A stretch of 64,000 nt of DNA, taken from NCBI RefSeq assembly GCF_002078875.1, contig NC_034415.1:14987778-15051777 (forward strand), given 5' to 3'. Shown here piece after piece: positions 13,024-25,030 of this stretch (its first letter is position 1; every line of letters begins with the position of its first letter). The position numbers were made by a program, and so were the translations under genes. The notes under the pieces were generated by a model. It saw only the letters and a list, made by a program, of their open reading frames with translations. It searched no databases and had not been told where the DNA came from. The stretch comes from Numida meleagris (taxonomy: Eukaryota; Chordata; Aves; Galliformes; Numididae).

Positions 13024-15990
13024 CCAAAACTCAAAAGATAATCACTGTTGGTATTCAAAAGCTGTCCTTTAATTGGTTTTGCAAATGAATATTTTTGTAC
13101 TGTACCTACTTCATTATCAGATTAAACACACTGCAGGAAAATCCCTTTTTATTTGTATTTTAAAGTGTTGTGGGGTTTTTTCATTAACTGAAAGTTTATA
13201 TTCTCTTCTCATCGTCAAGAAAGAGCACTAATGGATGCATCAAGCTGACAAACATTTAGCTTAATAAAACACAAACAAAAAATGCTTGGCACTTCATTTT
13301 AAACATAGGACTTTGCTGCCCCCTACTTGTCAGTTTCCAGGCTGTGGGAGTGGGCAGAAAAATCAGAAGCATGCCCAGTCCCAGGTATTTCTCAGAATAC
13401 TGCGTACAGCTCAATTATGTAATTTGTCTTGATTTCAAGTGGAAAATCAGATTCATGGTTATTGTCTCCATTCATTTACTTTAATTGATGGAATGCTACA
13501 AAGCTCTAAGGGAGAAAACAGAGAAATAAAGCTCTTCTACTTATGATTAAAGACAGTGCATGACCACCATGAGAAGAACGATTTCTAAAGGCTCACAGTT
13601 GCATGCTGCTGGGAGTAACCACCCCTGAACTACTCACCCATTGGTTAGATGTTGCTGGGGCTCAGTGTGACTTCCTCACGCCAAAGCCTTTCTGTTAAGT
13701 GTTGTGTCTTGTCCAGCATGCGCAGAAAAACTGCCGTGTTTCTATCTCTGCTTTCTCTCACAGGAGTGCACAGTCCTTTAACAGGCAGTAGTGTTCACAC
13801 CTTCTGAGTTTGCTTTGTTCCATTACAAAAGGCAAGACCTGCAAAAGACATCAGATGAAATCAGCCTGAGCCCTCGCTTCAGCTCATTTTCTTTTTGATG
13901 TATTAAGAAATGCTGAACATCTGCAGTCACAAACACCAAAACAAGAGAAGAGGAAATCCACTCTTCCTTACTTTCCTTCTTCCATCGGGAATTCAAGCTG
14001 TACTTGTGCTAACCACTGGTGGTGACTACAGGATCAGCACAACCATTACAGCACCAACGATCAGAAGCTAAACGTTGTTACTTAAACAACAGCTAATCAG
14101 CCTTCCTTTTGGAGCTTATTTGTGCATTGGTTTCTCTCAACCTCACTTAATTAAAACGTAAGAAAACAAGTCCTCAGCAGCCTACCTGTCTCACTCCCTC
14201 ACTGCAGGGCAGAGGAAGATTCTAACTAATATGTCCCTTGTCCCAAGTTAGTTGTACAAAATGGGAGATCTGAGGCAATACCCTTAACACCACAATGGTT
14301 AAAAGCTAGTAGGACAACCAAATATAAAATAAAAAACTATGGAAACAACTTCCATCCCCTTTCACCTCACCTTTTGACAGGAAGCTATCAGGCAAAAGTA
14401 GGTGTACATGGAACACAGTGAAAGTCCACTGTATTTAATGAAGCCCTTAGGTACAATAGATCACTAAGGCCGCACGTCCTGCATGCTGCAGTACACCAAG
14501 TCGCAGGTCTTCATTTTAAAACATTTTGCATCTCAGGAATGCAAACGCAAGTGAGATCCATTTTAATTCCTCTCTGATTTTGAGAGCCAGTGTGAATGAA
14601 GCCAAGGAGCATACACCTTTTTAGGTAAACCATCTGTTTTATCTTCAGCGCAGAGCCCACTGGTGACGCAGACAATTGATGGCTGCTTTAACGGGTTTTA
14701 CACTCATAATACTAACAACTACTAGATCAGATTATTACCAAAAGCAAAGAATCTGCACAAATAAAAAGTTGTTTTTCTTAGAGTTTAATAGCAACATTTG
14801 AGAAGCTTGACAGAAAGAGAGCCTCTGCTCCGGACAGCTGACAGGTGCAAGAACACACACTACCCAGAGAGAAGGAGAGAGGAGGCCTTTTCTGGGTCAT
14901 GCTCAGACTCTGCTCTCGGTGAAGCAGACACATCAGCACTGATCATCCCAGGATTACAGCAGGCTCTGCTGCCTATCGCCACAAAGGACAAAGCCTCTGA
15001 GAAGTTCTCTTGGGATCTCCCTTTGCTATTCACACCGCTGCACAGAAAGCACACCAGCAGGCTCCAAGACAAAACCTTAAGGCAGGCAGCCACACAGACC
15101 CAGTCAACTGGATTCTGTGGCGTGGTTTGTTGTCGGAGTGTGCTTTTTCCATCTTGAGCTTGTTTTCACAGAATGAGACAGCTTCCTATTTTTGTGAGCA
15201 GGAAAATAAAAAGTACAGCTTTGAAGAGGAACCGAAAACTGGATGAATTTCACAAGACACAAAATAAAAATTTCTGAACAGAAACCAGAGAGGGACATTT
15301 TGGAAACATATGGACTAAACCTGAATGAGTGCTTCTTTTGCTCAAACAAAATGAGTCAAAGCAGTTAAATGAAAGTTGCCTACTTGCAACAAGCAGGCTT
15401 TTCTATTCTAACTGTTCTGGAGTTTTAAGTTACAGAAACAAGAAAATACCCAATTCCATCATGGGGCTTACTCTGCTGGAATCTCAGGCTACTTCCAGCT
15501 GATTTATGAACTGTTCTAATTCCCTCATCTCCAAGTGAGAATTTTAGCTATTGCTAATTTCCCGCAGAACATGAAAAGTCATTGGAAGAGCTAAAGAGAG
15601 AGAGCAGAGAACCCCAAACCTTTATGCAGTTACTTTTAAAACAACACTTCCTTTTTCATCAGGTTACTGGAATTAGAACTATAATATTTCTGCAGAATGT
15701 TGCTGGAAGATATCTAGCAAATACTCCACATTCACACACATTTTCAATAACATTAACGAAGGCTGATCAACTTGTTTTCATGACAGCCTGTCAATAGAAC
15801 AGTAATAAAAATAAAAATCAAGCTTATTTCGAACTAGGATTAACTTTTAAATTAGAAAAAATAATCCCTCAATAATCGTGGTGGAAAGGGGACACCAAGA
15901 CACAATTCATGGCCAGCTTCCATTTGGAGAGATAATATAGGTCCCAGGAAATAAACAGCTAAAATTCTCTTAGGAAGTACTTAGAGGTCT
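13020..15990. other. Intergenic, no gene seen
   Basis: Mixed-composition unique sequence with a CTCF-like motif at 13,315. Frames at 14,798-15,349 on both strands overlap each other and look spurious. Confidence 0.7.
13315..13329 (-). promoter_or_regulatory. CTCF-like motif
   Basis: The minus strand reads CAAGTAGGGGGCAGC, matching the CTCF core at most positions including GGGGGCAGC. Sequence match only. Confidence 0.35.
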
Positions 15991-16018
15991 GAAAAAAAAA
16001 AAGGGGGGGGGGGGGGGG
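15991..16018. repeat. A/G homopolymer tract (A11 then G16)
   Basis: An uninterrupted purine run on the plus strand: eleven A followed by sixteen G. G-quadruplex and triplex potential, and prone to length errors in assembly. Confidence 0.95.
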
Positions 16019-18829
16019 AGTGCTTGCACAACGTTGCATACTTGTTTTCCATTTTTCAAGCGTCTTATTTTAGTCACTTAAAATCACTGTAATTTCTGCA
16101 ATATGAAAGGTACACTGAAGCTGGAGATATTTGGACTGAAGCATTCTTTATTGTAATTTATAGTTAAATATAGATTCTATATTTAAATTTCGTTTCTGCA
16201 CTTAAAAAAAGGAATAAAAATTATGAGAAATCCAAGAACAAAAGTGATCAAACAAATAATGATGGGGGAGAAGTTAGAGAAGCAGAAGGGAAGATAAGCA
16301 CTGGTCTTTATTTACAATACTGACTTCAACATACTAGTCAACATTTGGTTAACGTGGGTGAGACGTAGAAAGAATGAGTACCAGAAAGGTGAATCCCCAC
16401 AATGTTTGCAGCTGTGGACATTCTGGATGATATTCCCAAGATAAATTCTGCACCCTGCACCACTTACAGCAGTGCTTCACTTGAGTACTACAACTGGTTC
16501 TCTTGAGTACTAAAGATATGCAGAATAAAGCAAGTGAAACCTCCAAGGAAGAATGAAGAAGAGATATAGGAGTATTGTTACAACACCTTCCATGGCTTTG
16601 AGGAAAAAAAGGTAGGAGATTCTGAATAGAGCAAAAGAGAAGAAAATATCCTATCCCAGATGTAGGATTTAGCTACCTCCGATTTCACCATGATGCTTCC
16701 ATGTATTTCCAGGGAAATCAAGCAAATATTTATGATATGGGACAGAAAGAAAATGGACAGCCATTGCATCCAACAGCAGGAAGCTGTTGATTTCTGTTTG
16801 AAATAAGGCCTTTTTGCAAGAATAAAGCTTTAAAATGCAGCAAGCTGGCTTTCTTAAACATCTCATTTCAAAATTCATGTCAACTTTTTTTTTAAAAAAA
16901 AAACATTTTGCATGGAGAAAATCTCCATTAGTTTGGGTAAAGCCTTTGTGAGCATTTTTGGAAAGAAAAAAAGATTTTCTAACCAATCTGTTAAAAGGAA
17001 GCAGCCTAGTTCTGTTTGCAGAACACTTCATGTTGACCATCTCTAGCATCCTAAAACCATACGGTTGTGAATCTCTAGCTAAAAGATAACTCTTGAAAAC
17101 AGTAAGGATAAAAGAAAGACAACTTAACATTGATGCAAAGTTCATTTTAGCTGAGACTGCATTAAATCCATCATACATTTACTTAAGCATTGTAAATTCC
17201 TTACAGGCTGACCGTACAAGCGTCTGTCTTCCCACCAAGCACCATGCTTGGCCCTTACATAAATGAAGTTAGCAAACCACAGTGCCTTTGCACAAAACTG
17301 TGTGCTCCGCAGATTGTTTTAGGTACACTTTCCTACTTTGTGCTTATTGAGTTTTGCTGCAGTTAAGCAAGACTATGAAGCTAGGCATATTTTAGACTCT
17401 GAATAGAAATATATTTATATTATGTGGTAACAACAACAAAAAAAAAACACTGAAACCCTATAGGTGCCTTCCTTAACTCAAGTAGCCTACTGCACTTTAA
17501 TAATCCTTAACTCCTTAATCACAGATCCAAGTTCATTACGGGTGAATTTATATGCTTCCACATTCAATCCGAGCAACTGAATGCTTTAAAATAAGAGCCG
17601 ATAGGAACACAGCTGCAGAAATTTAAAACAAGATTTTCTCTCTTTGCCTTCCTGAAGTCCCGCTTGAGCAGAGACAGAATGCAAGCCACAAACACAGAGC
17701 TGTCTTTACAGTGAAGACTGAAACACAATTCAGATCTGACTGTATTTCCACTGGTTTGCCCTCTGGAGTAAGCTACATGTTTGTTCTGACAGACCAGCGT
17801 CCCATTGCCATTATGGAGGAGTTGGGCAGAAGATCATCTGTTCTAAAGAATGTGTGACAATCCAATGTGAAATTATACATGAGAAGTAAAAGTTTTGTTT
17901 CATTGAAGTGAAAACTTATTTTCTTTATGAATTTTCTTTCATAGCGCACGCACGGTATTGTACTTCTGTAATATCAGAAGAACAATCTGTTCTGTAAGAA
18001 GTGCTGATGAGCGCCCAGCAATCCAGTTAAGCAGGCTGGGCACTGCGCCGGCTGTGCTGCAGTGGGGGCTCTGCCACTGGCCTCAGCACACTGAAGACTT
18101 CACACAGAGCATTCTGCTTCCATCAAACGTGATTTTTGTTTTCCAGTAGAAATACTTTTTTCCCCCCAGAAAACAAGCCGCTAAAACAGCAGCAGTTTTA
18201 TCTGCTTCAAAGCTGCTGCAGAAAATAAAATTAGTCTGACAATTGTGTCAGCATTAAATCTGCTTGGATAAACCAAGTGTAATCAAAGGCTGATACCATA
18301 TGCGTAGCACCTTGCATTTAAATATAGCACTTTACGTTTTATTAATCTCAAAGTTTAAAACAGATAATGGAGGCTTATAAGAAGATAAGTACTAGCTTTC
18401 AAGTAGACTCTTTCTAAATAACTTATTGTTAAAATATACGTCAGTGCTCCTACAGAGATATCGAAGTTGCAAAAAATAATACAGCCAAAATGAGCCTAGC
18501 TGGAGACCACACGATTGCAGTCTGTAGGGTGGGGATCATCTCCTGTCTGCGCTCCGAAATGCCTGCCAGGCTTGAGGGTGGTGTGAAAGCACAGAGTATA
18601 GGGCAACATTTTCATCTGGCATGTGCAGCATAAAGGTCAATCAATCACATTTTTCAAACTATGTCTCTTTCTATTATAACATCAACATTGCTATTTCGCA
18701 AGAACATTTGTAAAACAGCTGTTATTTCAAAAAGTCAGTGTTGCATTTTAATCAAATTGAATAAAAAGGCAGGAAATCCCTGAAATTAGGAAACCTATAC
18801 AGCTGTCCTCTTTTCCTCTATCCGTTTGA
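16019..18829. other. Intergenic, no gene seen
   Basis: AT-rich sequence. A 169-codon minus-strand frame at 16,669-17,178 has no recognisable domain and a composition matching the surrounding non-coding DNA. Confidence 0.7.
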
Positions 18830-19225
18830 CATAGAAATGCAGATGGTGACAGCACTGTGCAGATCCGAGCAGTGAATGCGGCCTTACCGGGCGCTCAGAT
18901 TTAGTCTATTTCTTCTCACTTAAAGTTACATTATGCCAGACTTAAGGCATGCTTTATTTACATGCATTCAATCTCTAGTGGGAATTTATATACTGTGCAC
19001 TGGATAATTCTCTAAGTGAACAACAGTCCGGCATCAAGAAGAGTTTCATACAGAATACAAATAGAAAGCATTAGACGACTACCTCCCAGGGACAGCGAGC
19101 TCCTCGGGCTTACGTTGGGGATGAGGATTGGTCAATCTGTTCGCCCTCCGGGGCTGTCTGGAATTATAGATCAGGGACCTTATTGTCATACCCCAGCTGC
19201 TGCACAAAGCCACTAGAAGAAAGGA
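18830..19225. promoter_or_regulatory. Candidate conserved element or distal regulatory island
   Basis: A patch with more CpGs than its neighbours, including GCGGCCTTACCGGGCGCTC (18,879-18,897), an inverted-CCAAT GGATTGGTCAATC (19,125-19,137) and GCCCTCCGGGG. Unique sequence without an ORF of note. The function is inferred only from composition and motifs. Confidence 0.22.
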
Positions 19226-22200
19226 GATTTACGAGTATTTCAGCAGCACTGAACCAGGGATACAGAAGCTATACAACTGGGAGTACAGTGGCTCTAAATC
19301 TGTAGGCATTATGCAAAAAGAAAATGCAGAATTCGGCATCAAGGGAGCTCTCCCAGAGCTATAGGACATCTTTGTAAATTCTCTAAAGAATAAATTTAAC
19401 AGTTATTAAAAGAACAACACCCTGTTATTGCAGTCACTGAACTTTACATCACAAGGAAAGATGCAAGGGATTTTCAGAAAGACATCTGTCATTTAACAGT
19501 GACAGTGACCTCAGTACTGACAAGCAACTCAAATCCCCAGCGATGGAAACAAATTAACCCCTTGGTACATAGTGGCTGAGAACTCCAGCACTAGGGCTGA
19601 CGCACACTGTAACAGAACACGCAGGGGAGATTTGATTTTCAGGCATGCAGTAGGCAGAATGGGGTATATTGTCAAAATAGTAATTGCTGTACTTAAAAAA
19701 ACCCATGAAATTATTTAACATCTTTTAAATATAATGGATAGTTTTCAAAAGATGCAAAGGAATTTCAGTGGCAGAGATAACTCCTCACTGACAGAGTATT
19801 TAAGAACCAGGCTCAGAAGCAGGGAGGCTGCATCCTTTCTGCACACCCATTTCACAAGGCAATCAGGTCTTACTAAGAGCATATTCAGATTCAGAACCGG
19901 GATGCTCCAAAGATCGTGCACAGCTAATTCACTGCTAACAACTAGCAGTTAGTAACTGGCTTGCAGCACGACCTAACCTCCTACAGAGTTCTAAGACAAC
20001 CCATGGAGGAAAAGCAAAAAAAGAAAAAAGTCTGTTCATATATGTTCTAGACACTCAGCAGAGCTTTGCAGGGGAAGGATAGGCTACAGAGACTGTCCCA
20101 CCTGTGATACCATTAGAGTGGGACTGCACAAGATCTAAGGAGCAATACAGTAAAATGCTTTCATTTAAATGGAGCACACTCGAGTCTTTTTTGTAAGTAG
20201 TCATTCTCCTTTGAATAATCTTTGACAAATACCCACTTAAGTATCCAGTAGGTTGTGCTTATTCACTCCTCTTTCCACCATGTTATCCATTTCAATCATT
20301 TTTGGTACCACACAGAAGTTTCCAACAATCCTGACTTACCTTAACAGCTCTGGGTAAACTGAAAAGCATACAAACACAGTAAGGTTGTTTAGAATACACA
20401 TTTCAGAGCTCATGTGGAAAATACACAGGGTAAAAATAAGTGAAGACAGCAAGTCTCCATAATAGAAAAGGCACATTTGATGTGAAGACTCAAGTGCTTG
20501 ACCTGCAGGGGACCACAAATGCAAGCAGGTTATTTATTCCTTGTTCTCCCACAGCGCTCAGCATCCTTCAACTCCGAAAATAAAAAAGTAAAGAAAGCCA
20601 CACTTCTACATGCAGGAAGAACTTTTTAGATTGTAAAGATTCACAGGATAGCAAGTGGTCTTGGGGTCTTGTTGAGAAGCCTTTTCTTTAATGTTTTTGC
20701 TTCAGCAGATTTTGATGCTCCAGTTCACCCTCTAGATATTTATTCCTTTTCCTGTGGGCTTAGAAGAATCAAAGTACATGATGAGAAAAGCTTAGATTTG
20801 TAGAATAAGATCAGAAGCTCTTTTGTTTTGGATGTTGGACTTCAGTTTTTATACACTTTTATTTTATAGAGAAATACCTATGCCCTAAGTATATTTATAA
20901 CCAATCAAATCTGTCCCAAGACAGCCAAGTCAAGTTGCAGGGTTAAGTACAGTTATAGTTACTTTTAAATGCAACTAACATATGGAAGCCTAAAAACAAA
21001 GAACAGTTTGAGAAAATAACCTCAGAACAAATTAAACAGATGATGCTCATGATTTTTGTATTCAACTCATAACAAATCTTCATTACTAGTGAACCTGGGG
21101 TTTTTTTGTTTGTTTTTTTGTTTGTTTGTTTTTTAAATCTCCTCCTAAGAACTAAGGACTTCATTGCAGGCTGCAGACCCAAAAACGTGAGGGACTTACC
21201 AAGCCCTTCTCTGCTTTAAGTTGGGAGAAAGCACCTAGGAGAGATCTCTGATGGTTAAGGATTCTTATTATTCTTTTCAATGAGGGTTCTCCCTACAATC
21301 CTAAGAGCTGACTGCATGAGGCCTTTATTTAGGCTGAAAGAAAAACAGTTGAAGAAAAGCTCTGGTTCCACTTAGTGCTGCTTAAAAAGAGCAGAAGGTA
21401 ATCCAGCATCTGAAAAATACTGGAAGACTGATTTGGCATTTAAAGAAAAACTCAGTTTTTTAAAATGGAAAATTGATGGCAGAAAACAGCAAGAAAATGT
21501 ATACTTAATATTCCAGCAAGCTAAAAACCGATTTAGCTTAACCTTAATTGCATGCAGTACTGGAAAAGCCAAAGTAAGAGAAACTGTAGGCACACCTCAA
21601 GATTTTAATAGCATAAAAACAAGGTAAATGCTGCATGACTGTGATAGAAATGGTCCCCCAGTTACAGTGTAGTATAAAAATGAATATACGCAAGATGTCT
21701 GGTGTATTTGTATTCCTTCATCATAATGACTATCAGCCACGACATTAATCCATGCCCTCTAAAGGAATAAAGAGGCAAGGTGTTTCCAACAGAAATAAAA
21801 TAGTGCTAGTATCACTCTGCAGGTCAAATCCCTGCAAATTCTGTGCAAAGTATATCCTCACCTGAAATAGTGTAGTTTTGGCTATCCAGATCAGAGGTGC
21901 CATATTATCTCTGTCAATTTGATTTAAAAACACTAAAGAGCTCTACAGTCCATGCTCTGGAACAGGACTGGAAAAAGATGTCACCTGTAATCTAGGACCA
22001 CCTTGTTTTATTCCCAAGATGTTTAAAAACATCCCAAACACTCAGCATCACCTGATAACACTTACTACCAACCACAAAATTCCTTATCAAGCCTTTTAAT
22101 ATTAGCTTCAGGATAGGACCTATGCCTGCCAGCTGCCTGAATTTCATCCACCTGCTTTCCCCAAACCAACTGATTCTCCAAAGAAACACCATTAACAATC

Positions 22201-22382
22201 AGTCATTGTTTGGAGATGGAACCATCAACCACCACATTTCAAGCCCAGTTTTTCCACCAATCTTTCATTTAATTCACTTGGTCCTTATGGAGGGAGGATA
22301 CAACCGTACTCCCAAATCATTTGCTGTCTTATAAACTGTATCGCTCAGGATAATAAACATTCCATAAATTCTTTTTGCATAC
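19226..22382. other. Intergenic, no gene seen
   Basis: AT-rich. It contains a T/G low-complexity patch (TTTTTTTGTTTG units) at about 21,102-21,134. No exons were recognised. Confidence 0.7.
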
Positions 22383-22651
22383 CTAGGTTGCTCCGAAAGT
22401 AATGCCTCCTGTTTATTTCCATGGAAACTACAACAAAGAGTACAACAACGATTGAGAGCAAATTCTCTGCTACAAAGCCTTATTTTACAACACATTCTGT
22501 CAGACCGTCCCTCTGCTGCCATCTGTCACATGGCAACAAAACGTAACAATATCGGTGGGAAGGTTCAACCTCTACTACAATACCACCACCATCTACCTCT
22601 GATGTGAGCCAACATCATAAAATAGGAGGCATCATCGCCTTTGGAACAGCC
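22383..22651 (-). mobile_element. Internally deleted mariner (Galluhop-like), both ends present
   Basis: About 270 bp bounded by inverted repeats: AGGTTGCTCCGAAAGTAATG at the left and its diverged complement (ATAGGAGGCATCATCGCCTT) at the right. The minus strand keeps a transposase start peptide (MAAEGRSDRM at 22,522) and then passes directly into the 3' end, so most of the transposase is gone. The ends and body resemble the galliform mariner Galluhop as I remember it. It is incapable of transposing by itself. Confidence 0.75.
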
Positions 22652-24299
22652 CTTATAGATATAGGAAAAAGCAAATATCATTGAAACCAAGACTGGCAAA
22701 TGGTCAGGAGTTGACATAGAGCTGGTATTTTGTGAATGCAAAGGAAACCGGAAACATCTCTTAACAAGAATGTGTAAGTAAACATACCTGTGTATTCCAG
22801 GAGGCACCTTCATCCAGAACTGCTTAAAACTGTGCACTTCATTTCTGAGATTTTAAAACAATTGCAATTTCAACTCAGTTTGGAATAACTTAGTGTGTGC
22901 ACATCTTACCAAGACTATTGGTAATCTGGAAAAGGGATCTTCAGTATCTGAAATTATTTCTATGCTTTATTACCATGTAGGAAATTAATTGAACATTATG
23001 AAACAGATACAGAAGAGACTCAAAGCACCATTAAAACTTCTTTCTAAACCTACAGAAAAAAATCAATTATGTCCACTATAATCAGCAGCTACCTTTTAAA
23101 AAAGTCATTTAAGCTATCACTTAACGTGCTTCATAAATAGAATATGCAATCTATAGAAAAAATCAACATGTAATCTAAAACATGTTTAAGTCAAGACTGC
23201 ATAGAGTTCAAAGATCCTGAGGTAATAGCAATACGACTACAATAATAAAAAAGCACTTGCAGAAATCTGGGCAGCATCTCAGTTCTCTGAACCATCACAA
23301 AAAAAAAAATACTTTTCATGCTAAAGCTCATGCCAGTTGCTAGAACACTGCCACAGTTCCTGCTAAACTGTCTAGGAAGGGATCAGCATCATCTTCTCAA
23401 GAGATCTACAAATAAAACACAAAGATGAGCAACCAAGTGACCACCTTCTAAGGTAGAAGGGAGATTATTGCAAATGGAGATCTTAATCCTTATCTTGAAA
23501 AGGAGAACAAGGGTTTAAAAGACCTCAGGTGTACTTAGTCATTTTTAGCTTACAAAAAGTTAATAAAAATATTTTAAGCGAGAAATACAGTTCAACCAAC
23601 TGAAAGCTTAGCATCTTTCAAACAAGCCATGCTAACTAGTAGCAACCTAATCCACTTAAAGGTGTAACAATCAACTTAATGTTGTGAGGGTTCTCCCCCC
23701 CCCCCGTTTGTGTTTTTTAATGGGAACTAGGCATAAAGGCACCAAACTCAGTTTCCTCTCTCCTCCCTCACAATGTTGTATTGTCTACTCTCTCAGCTAC
23801 GGCTGTTGCCTTTTATCGAAAGACTACAAATACACATTTTTCAGAGCTGACCACTGCCACTGGTCTTTCTACTGGACTAGTATCTAAACCAAGTCTTCTC
23901 CCACAGTACTCATTCATTCTTGCAATAGGTCACCACAAAAGCAAATCAGTTCACATTTGAGGTGAGGAATCTTAAATTTCCACCTACCCACTCTATGCCT
24001 TTGTCACATGTACATAACAATAGTTACAATTTAACACAAATGTTCTGCAAAGGAAAGGTACACAAACTGCATATATGATGACACTTAGAAAAAGATCCCC
24101 ATAATGGCTGCAAGAAATCATGCAGTTATTCCTATTAATATTATCATATTTAGAGGAAAAGGTTAGGTGTAATCTGAATACATCAAAAGAAACAAAAACA
24201 CACAGATGAACTTCTAAATAATAATAGTATCAAAATTTGATTCAAAATATGGAATGCATGGGGAAATTCTTGAGATACTTAACTATGGACACTTCAAAC
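22652..24299. other. Downstream flank of ZNF326, no gene seen
   Basis: AT-rich sequence beyond the predicted poly(A) site, with a C11 homopolymer at 23,695-23,705. No further gene end was recognised. Confidence 0.7.
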
Positions 24300-24865
24300 A
24301 GTAACATTTCTTACATGTTTTATTTCTACAAACTGGTACATTTTATCACAAAAAGCTACAGGGCATATTATAACACATACTCTATTATACAGAGTGCAAT
24401 GCAGTTCCCAAAATAGCCACACTCAACAGCACAATTTTTGAAGTTTACTCTTTCTGTACTCAGGTAAATATAAGCTTATGCCATACAGCATTTAAAATAT
24501 TTACCTCCAGACAATCCTTCCAAATGATTAGATCAAAAATTATTATATCCAACTTTCAATGCACACATCAAAAAAATAGAAAGCTTAAAAAAATATACAA
24601 CACAATGTTTAATCAGCTTTAACAGTCAGTTTGCTATAAAAAGCTCAACTAAAATAATCTTAATTTCATTTTAAACAAAATCAGAAACACAGAGGAATTA
24701 TTATAAACAAGTTCTCCACAGAATGGAATGCATGCATAGGGTGGGGAGTCCTCAACAACGTTCATTTGAGACTATTAAAAAGTCTTAGCCACTTTAGAGC
24801 AGAAATAAAAAGCTGTTTTGCCGCCCCCCCCCCCCACAAATATTTTTTTCCTTATTTTCTTGCAT
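24300..24865 (-). other. ZNF326: ZNF326 3' UTR (predicted)
   Basis: About 565 nt from the stop codon to the predicted cleavage site. It contains a 12-base G run on the transcript strand (plus-strand C12 at 24,824-24,835), beginning 30 nt after the stop. The rest is AT-rich with no ORF. The end is inferred from the single AATAAA hexamer. Confidence 0.65.
24319..24324 (-). terminator. Poly(A) signal AATAAA of ZNF326
   Basis: AATAAA reads on the minus strand about 540 nt after the stop codon. A T/GT-rich segment (TGTTACTGTTTG) follows 15-30 nt downstream, as expected for a cleavage and polyadenylation site near 24,300. I saw no other AATAAA between it and the stop. Confidence 0.6.
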
Positions 24866-25030
24866 TTAATTATCTTCAGTGTGGTCTAAAGTAAAATCAG
24901 TTTGCTCTTCAGTTTCTTCTTCCTCTTCTTCCTCCTCTTCTTCCTCACCCTCAGCTGGCTCATCAGCCTTGTCCTCTTCTTCTGCCTGCTGCTCCTGAGC
25001 CTGATCATTAATTTCAAAAGGATTTTCACC
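24866..25030 (-). CDS. ZNF326: ZNF326 exon 13, terminal coding part with acidic tail
   Basis: 165 nt from acceptor TCTTCCAG to stop TAA. It encodes [15 protein letters not shown], then a Glu/Asp-rich tail with 11 consecutive Glu, ending LDHTEDN. It is shorter than the remembered mammalian tail, which has long EVEEVEE-like repeats. The GAG/GAA purine tract is a likely site of length change. Confidence 0.95.
   Translation of the reverse strand, partial: GENPFEINDQAQEQQAEEEDKADEPAEGEEEEEEEEEEETEEQTDFTLDHTEDN

Noticed and set aside
16669..17178. 169-codon minus-strand frame
   Set aside because: No domain, codon pattern or splice context; its composition equals the surrounding AT-rich DNA.
1..24299. 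Search for BARHL2 homeobox exons expected by synteny
   Set aside because: No homeodomain-coding frame was found on either strand.
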